Shown piece by piece: positions 59,861 through 64,000 of a stretch of DNA of 64,000 nucleotides (position 1 is its first letter; the number at the start of each line of letters is the position of its first letter). The position numbers and the translations under genes are program-made. The DNA is taken from positions 62,001 through 126,000 of the forward strand of contig NZ_JACOAF010000001.1 in NCBI RefSeq assembly GCF_014269285.1, written 5' to 3'. The stretch comes from Rufibacter sediminis (GTDB lineage Bacteria; Bacteroidota; Bacteroidia; Cytophagales; Hymenobacteraceae). The notes beneath the pieces are model-generated. The model worked only from the letters and a program-made list of their open reading frames with translations. It made no database searches and was not told where the DNA came from.

Positions 59861-60991
59861 TTATCCCCTGAAAAAGCGGACCACGGCTTCACCGATGAAA
59901 TTTTGCTGCTCTTCGGTGAGCTCGGTATGCATGGGCAGGGAAATCACTTTCCGGCACAACTCCTCAGAAACCGGGAAATCGCCGGCTTGGTAGCCTAGGT
60001 AGGCGTACGCGTCGTGGAGGTGCAGCGGCACCGGGTAATACACCATGCTGGGGATTCCTTTCTCCTGCAGATAAACTTTCAGTTCATCCCGTTGTTCGGC
60101 GGGCACCTGCAAGGTGTACTGATGGAAAACGTGGCTGCTGTACGGGGCCAGGGCCGGAATCCTGATTTGCGCCACTTCCGCGAAAAAGGCATCATAAACA
60201 CCCGCGGCTTTCTGCCGACGGTAGATAAAGTCATCCAACTGGGTGAGCTTCACATCCAGCAAGGCCGCCTGCAAAGTATCTAGCCGGGAGTTCACGCCTA
60301 CGCGGGAGTAATGGTATTTCTTGTGCTGCCCGTGGTTGGCGATCTGCTGCAGGGTAGAAGCCAGGTCGATGTCCTGGGTGAAGATGGCTCCCCCATCGCC
60401 CATGCAGCCCAGATTCTTGGACGGGAAAAACGACGTGGTGCCAATGTGCCCAATGGTGCCGGCAAAAGAAGTAACTCCCTCGGCATCTATGTACTGCGCT
60501 CCGATGGCTTGGGCATTGTCTTCAATCACGAACAGCTCCTGCGCAATAGCCAGGTCCATGATTTCTTCCATGGGCGCACACTGCCCAAACAGATGCACCG
60601 GCATAATGGCCACGGTTTTGTCCGTAACGGCGGCTCGGGCTTTGGCCGGGTCAAGGCAGAACGTATCGGGGAGCACATCCACAAAAACTGGTTTGAGCCC
60701 CAGCAAGGCAATCACCTCGGCAGTGGCCACGTAGTTGAAGGCTGGCACAATGACCTCGCCGCCGGCGGGCAGGTCCAGGGCCATCAACGCAATCTGCAAC
60801 GCATCGGTGCCGTTGGCGCAGGGAACCACGTGGTCCACCTGTAAATACTGGGCCAGGTTCTGGCTGAAGGTTTTCACCTGCGGACCGTTGATGAACGCGG
60901 TACTGTCTACCACCGCCTGCATGGCGGCGTCAATCTGGGGTTTCAGGCGCTGGTACTGACCTTTCAGGTCCACCATCTGGAGCTGGTTCAT
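59861..60991 (-). CDS. DegT/DnrJ/EryC1 sugar aminotransferase
   Basis: A 376-residue PLP enzyme. VPCANGTDALQIALMAL binds the cofactor phosphate, IEDNAQAIGAQ carries the pyridine-ring aspartate, and SFFPSKNLGCMGDGG contains the Schiff-base lysine. It resembles WbpE/WlbC, which aminate 3-keto nucleotide sugars. ATG 60991 (MNQLQMVDLKGQYQRL) is chosen over an ATG 28 codons upstream, as a -7 box lies between the two. It probably works with the dehydrogenase at 58680. Confidence 0.9.
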   Translation of the reverse strand: MNQLQMVDLKGQYQRLKPQIDAAMQAVVDSTAFINGPQVKTFSQNLAQYLQVDHVVPCANGTDALQIALMALDLPAGGEVIVPAFNYVATAEVIALLGLKPVFVDVLPDTFCLDPAKARAAVTDKTVAIMPVHLFGQCAPMEEIMDLAIAQELFVIEDNAQAIGAQYIDAEGVTSFAGTIGHIGTTSFFPSKNLGCMGDGGAIFTQDIDLASTLQQIANHGQHKKYHYSRVGVNSRLDTLQAALLDVKLTQLDDFIYRRQKAAGVYDAFFAEVAQIRIPALAPYSSHVFHQYTLQVPAEQRDELKVYLQEKGIPSMVYYPVPLHLHDAYAYLGYQAGDFPVSEELCRKVISLPMHTELTEEQQNFIGEAVVRFFRG

Positions 60992-61008
60992 GGATTCAAT
61001 AGAAAAGA

Positions 61009-61016
61009 CAAATATA
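61009..61016 (-). promoter_or_regulatory. Predicted -7 box of the aminotransferase gene
   Basis: On the minus strand this reads TATATTTG, an exact match to TAnnTTTG, 18 bp before ATG 60991. Confidence 0.55.
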
Positions 61017-61215
61017 GGTTTTGTCTCCCGAACCATCCGTACTTCTCCCTGATTATTCCTCCATCTCAGCCGCACCGCACCCTTCTATCCACTTCTTAAC
61101 AAAATACAATATATAAATTTTCATATTACGTATTTATACGAAAGTGAAACATCGCCAAATGGTTCTCGTTCAAAGCAATTACAAGTACCAAGATTTATTA
61201 ACCAACCTTACGACT

Positions 61216-62076
61216 ATGAAAATGTACAATCCACTTAAAAAAAATACATTGGTGTATGCGGCCTCTTTCACCTTGGCCTTTACCCAATTTGCGTGTAACC
61301 GCACGGAAAGTACGGAGACAGCTTCGTCTACCACTACTACCACCACCTCTTCTCCAGACCAGGCTTATGATGACTACAAAAACCACATCACAACGCTGGA
61401 GTCTGACGTGCAGCGCGGCTGGGACACCACCATGGCCGACGGCGAGGCGCAGATGAAGCAGTGGGAAACTGATTACGAAACAAAACGAGCGGCCGTAGCG
61501 CAGTACGAAGGAGACTTTGACGATACTCGCCGGAAAGAATACGATGAGTTGCAATCCAGATACAACACGGCCTGGGCTACCCGAGAGGAGCAATACAACA
61601 CCTGGCGCATGAACCACCAGGGCACCGGCATGGCAGCCAGCGGCACTTCTTCCGTGGACATGTCTTCTATGGATGAAAGCAAGATCCCGTCTTATACCGC
61701 TACCAACATCCGTACCGCGTATGAGGACTTCGTGAAGCACGTGGAAGCCAACAAATCAGGTTTCAGTAACGAAGACTGGAGAACGGTAGAGAAATACTGG
61801 AACCAACTGGATGACCGTAAAAACGCCATCCAAAGCCAGCTCAGCGACAAAGACAAATGGGAAATTGCCAAGGCTAAAACCAAGTACGTGGCCATGAAAA
61901 ACGCCAACAAAGCCGGTAACAAGGCCTCCAATATTGGCTCTGATGTGAAGGAAGTGGGCAAGGACGTATCTAACAGCAAAGTAGGCGAAGCCACCAAAGA
62001 TGCCGGAAAAGCCGTGGGAAACACCGCGAAGAAAGCCGGCCAAAAAGTAGGTGACGTTGTAAAGGGCGATAACTAA
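61216..62076 (+). CDS. Coiled lipoprotein with LEA-like C-terminal tail
   Basis: A 286-residue protein: signal segment and lipobox-like FTQFAC (Cys 20), a Ser/Thr-rich linker (about 23-40), a helical, highly charged region (about 45-220) with W/Y-spaced heptad features, and a Gly/Lys/Asp-rich tail (about 235-286) with repeated KxxGKxVxxx units. Those units recall late-embryogenesis-abundant proteins. The start is ATG 61216. A perfect-type terminator follows. Desiccation or envelope-stress protection is possible, but I recognise no close family. Confidence 0.78.
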   Translation: MKMYNPLKKNTLVYAASFTLAFTQFACNRTESTETASSTTTTTTSSPDQAYDDYKNHITTLESDVQRGWDTTMADGEAQMKQWETDYETKRAAVAQYEGDFDDTRRKEYDELQSRYNTAWATREEQYNTWRMNHQGTGMAASGTSSVDMSSMDESKIPSYTATNIRTAYEDFVKHVEANKSGFSNEDWRTVEKYWNQLDDRKNAIQSQLSDKDKWEIAKAKTKYVAMKNANKAGNKASNIGSDVKEVGKDVSNSKVGEATKDAGKAVGNTAKKAGQKVGDVVKGDN

Positions 62077-62097
62077 AGACGTGTATCGCCGATAAAG

Positions 62098-62125
62098 AAG
62101 CCTCTCCCACCGGAGGGGCTTTTTT
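62098..62125 (+). terminator. Intrinsic terminator after the LEA-like lipoprotein gene
   Basis: AAGCCTCTCC pairs with GGAGGGGCTT (one G-T) around CACC, followed by TTTT. Confidence 0.85.
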
Positions 62126-62142
62126 ATTGCCTCTGTTCTCGC

Positions 62143-62262
62143 GCTGGTTTCACAAAAGGAAGCCTAAAACACCATCGTCTCTGTTTTACCCCTGTTTCCG
62201 GTAAAAGGGCCCTGAAACGCCATCGTCTCTGTGCCTTGCTTTGGGAAAAGGTGCCTAAAACG
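62143..62262. repeat. Cluster of three palindrome copies (R23a-c)
   Basis: R23a (62143-62170) is a half copy ending GGAAGCCTAAAAC. R23b (62182-62219) is GTTTTACCCCTGTTTCC facing GGTAAAAGGGCCCTGAAACG. R23c (62231-62262) ends GGTGCCTAAAACG. The spacer CCATCGTCTCTG occurs twice, at 62172-62183 and 62220-62231, 48 bp apart, so part of the cluster arose by tandem duplication. Confidence 0.75.
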
Positions 62263-62265
62263 CTG

Positions 62266-63153
62266 CTACTTCCGCAAGTACCGGTCCAGCAATAGGAGTC
62301 GGTAGAGGTCAAAGAAGCGCAGGCTGGGCTTTCGGGACACCAGATTACGTTTCAGGAGCGGAAACAACCATTGACTGTTCTCGCGCAGCAGCTTGGTAGC
62401 TTTCCACTTTTTAAGGGAAGCATAAGCGCTGAGCAGTTTGGTCTGGTTCCCGAGGTTGAATTCCCGGTGCAGGTGCATCAGGTTATGGAGGGCTTGCTGG
62501 GTTTTGAGCAGAAAGATGTCGGCGGATTCCAGGCCCAGGTGCCAGACGGGGTTGTCCAGGTGCTGCACCGGAATTTGGTTTTGCTCTAGCCGCCAGGCGA
62601 AAAGCGTGTCTTCGTGCCCATACCCGGAAAGCTCGTTTTTGGGGAAACAGGCCAGAAACACCTTTCTGGACACCAGCAGATTACTGGTAAACACCCGCTG
62701 ATAGGGATTCTTCTGCCGCAGGTGAGCGGGTGCCTCTTCCCGGGCTTTGCCGTATTTCCAGCGCAGCTCCGCGCCTTTTGGGGCAGATGCCTGATACGCA
62801 ACTCCACCAACGGTCACATCGCCTTGCGCCTGGGTTAGATATCGATGCAGGAAATCTGGGTGCACGGGCAACACATCGTTGTCCAGGAAAAGGAGGTGCT
62901 CAAAACGGGCTTCCTGTGCTAAATTATACCTTATTTGGGAGCGGCCCACGTTTTGGGGCAGTTCCTGGTAAATCACCCCGGAAACACCTTGCAATGATCT
63001 GTTTTGCTGGAGCGTCTCTGAATTGGAGCCATCGTCATACACCCTGATCTCACAGGGAATGAGAAAAGCAGTGGTTTCCTGGCGCAGCGCCTCCACCAGG
63101 GCCAGCACGTTCTGGTTGTAAACGGGAATGAGAAGAGATATCTCAGATACCAT
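62266..63153 (-). CDS. GT2 glycosyltransferase
   Basis: A 295-residue GT-A enzyme with ISLLIPVYNQNVLALVEAL, YDDGSNSET, NVGRSQIRYNLAQEA, the DxD motif in LLFLDNDVLPVHPD, and the acceptor region ELSGYGHEDTLFAWRLEQ. The family resembles chondroitin-type or capsule glycosyltransferases of Bacteroidota. The ATG 63153 is chosen; a TTG lies one codon upstream. It overlaps ftsE by 11 bp on the same strand, suggesting co-translation. Confidence 0.88.
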   Translation of the reverse strand: MVSEISLLIPVYNQNVLALVEALRQETTAFLIPCEIRVYDDGSNSETLQQNRSLQGVSGVIYQELPQNVGRSQIRYNLAQEARFEHLLFLDNDVLPVHPDFLHRYLTQAQGDVTVGGVAYQASAPKGAELRWKYGKAREEAPAHLRQKNPYQRVFTSNLLVSRKVFLACFPKNELSGYGHEDTLFAWRLEQNQIPVQHLDNPVWHLGLESADIFLLKTQQALHNLMHLHREFNLGNQTKLLSAYASLKKWKATKLLRENSQWLFPLLKRNLVSRKPSLRFFDLYRLLLLDRYLRK

Positions 63154-63853
63154 CAACGAGCGAAAACTCTTCGCGCGAAGAATCCAGGACGCGGCCTCTA
63201 TCGCATTTCAGGATACGGCGCGGGTAGCGCTGCAGGATGTGGTGGTTGTGGGTAGCCATTAAAACGGCCGTGCCGCTGTTGTTGATCTCCTGGAACAGTT
63301 CCATGATGCCCTGGGTCACGTCGGGGTCCAGGTTTCCGGTGGGTTCGTCGGCGAACAGAATGAGCGGCTCGTTGAGCAAGGCCCGGGCAATCACCACGCG
63401 CTGTTGCTCGCCGCCCGAGAGCTGGTGCGGCATTTTGTTTGTCACAGAATCCAAGCCCACGCGCATGAGCACCTCAGAAATACGGTTCTTGATGCGGGAT
63501 TTGTCATTCCAGCCGGTGGCTTTGAGCACGAATTTGAGGTTATCGGCCACGGTGCGGTCAAAGAGCAACTGAAAGTCCTGAAACACGATGCCAATCTTGC
63601 GGCGCAGAAACGGAACTTGGTTCCAGGTGAGGGCATGGATGTTGAAACCGGCTACCTGCGCGGTGCCTACCTTCAGGGGAAGATCGGCGTAGAGGGTTTT
63701 CAGGAGGGAGCTTTTGCCGCTCCCGGTACGGCCCACCAGGTATACAAACTCGCCTTTCTCAATGGTACAGGTTACCTCAGACAAGATGGTGTTCACATCC
63801 TGAAAAATAGAAACTTTGTGCAGCAAGACCACTGGGTTAGACGAGAATTCCAT
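63143..63853 (-). CDS. ftsE: Cell-division ATP-binding protein FtsE
   Basis: A 236-residue ABC ATPase. Walker A is [12 protein letters not shown] (about residues 38-49), the Q-loop is [16 protein letters not shown], the signature LSGGEQQR, Walker [14 protein letters not shown], and the H-loop MATHNHHIL. It is closest in features to FtsE, whose permease FtsX is encoded at the other end of this window (8954-9853). ATG 63853 is preferred over an upstream ATG that adds a hydrophobic, non-conserved stretch. Genes of other MacB/LolD-type ATPases are the main alternative. Confidence 0.88.
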   Translation of the reverse strand: MEFSSNPVVLLHKVSIFQDVNTILSEVTCTIEKGEFVYLVGRTGSGKSSLLKTLYADLPLKVGTAQVAGFNIHALTWNQVPFLRRKIGIVFQDFQLLFDRTVADNLKFVLKATGWNDKSRIKNRISEVLMRVGLDSVTNKMPHQLSGGEQQRVVIARALLNEPLILFADEPTGNLDPDVTQGIMELFQEINNSGTAVLMATHNHHILQRYPRRILKCDRGRVLDSSREEFSLVDGI

Positions 63854-63945
63854 GGCGGGGTACGTGGTAAAGTAAAGGACCGCCCAGAGGCAGCCGGAAA
63901 TCATTTGAATTAAAAATACGCATCAGCAAAGGAGACGGGCACGGC

Positions 63946-63980
63946 GAATTCAGGGTACTTTCAGGAAAACAGGCTCAAAT
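63946..63980. repeat. Weak GTTT/AAAC palindrome-like stretch (R24)
   Basis: AATTCAGGGTACTTTCAGG faces AAAACAGGCTCAAAT. It is strongly degenerate. The remaining 63854-64000 region shows only a TATTTTTA box on the minus strand near 63912. Confidence 0.3.
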
Positions 63981-64000
63981 CTCCAGTTTCTGCAGTTTGC

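Overview
The window is about 53 % GC and almost entirely coding. It comes from a Bacteroidota chromosome, most likely the Cytophagales (a Hymenobacteraceae-type genome such as Rufibacter or a relative; this assignment is inference). The evidence is type IX secretion (gliding-motility type B) C-terminal domains, -7 boxes of the TAnnTTTG form, DUF3098, a TamB-like giant protein, lipoproteins with loose lipoboxes, and ftsE and ftsX at separate loci. I see no rRNA, tRNA, prophage, insertion sequence or CRISPR array.

Left part (1-17 kb): a partial DUF1611 gene, an M14 carboxypeptidase and tsaD on the minus strand; then tamB and an ftsX-DUF3098-uppP-truB-ribF run on the plus strand; then the two subunits of a 3-oxoacid CoA-transferase, separated by a four-helix-bundle (S23/IVP-type) gene with low-complexity flanks; then a GNAT-nitrilase fusion. 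A surface-polysaccharide locus follows (17.1-26.6 kb): wzz-like, wzx, two GT2, wzy, two GT4 and a second Wzy_C-type protein.

Middle part (27-50 kb): a tightly overlapping hisS-hutH-secreted protein operon, an acyltransferase, ybaB with a GT2, PspC, a TPR lipoprotein, pdhB, small lipoproteins and a methyltransferase. Next is a phosphorelay cluster with two related kinases, two related single-domain response regulators and one hybrid kinase with an Hpt domain. Then come DinB, guanine deaminase, a DUF1264 lipoprotein, a GH8 glycosidase gene broken by one in-frame amber codon, and ffh.

Right part (50.4-64 kb): a second envelope-glycan region (GT4, polysaccharide deacetylase, flippase, AT-richer LamG/T9SS protein, GT4, methyltransferase, Gfo/Idh/MocA dehydrogenase, DegT aminotransferase), a lipoprotein with an LEA-like tail, a GT2 and ftsE.

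The most striking signal is not a gene. About 25 intergenic copies of a 34-38 bp palindrome, consensus GTTTTGGGGCTGTTTTCC followed by its reverse complement, occupy most gaps between transcription units. Many lie within 15 nt of a stop codon, one abuts a start codon, one sits in a predicted 5' UTR, three are clustered, and at least two appear in frame inside coding sequence. The arms differ between copies in a compensated way. Other repeat types are a two-hairpin element (two copies), a post-stop heptamer array (two sites), an inverted TTTGTTGGTG repeat, and the arrays flanking the four-helix gene.
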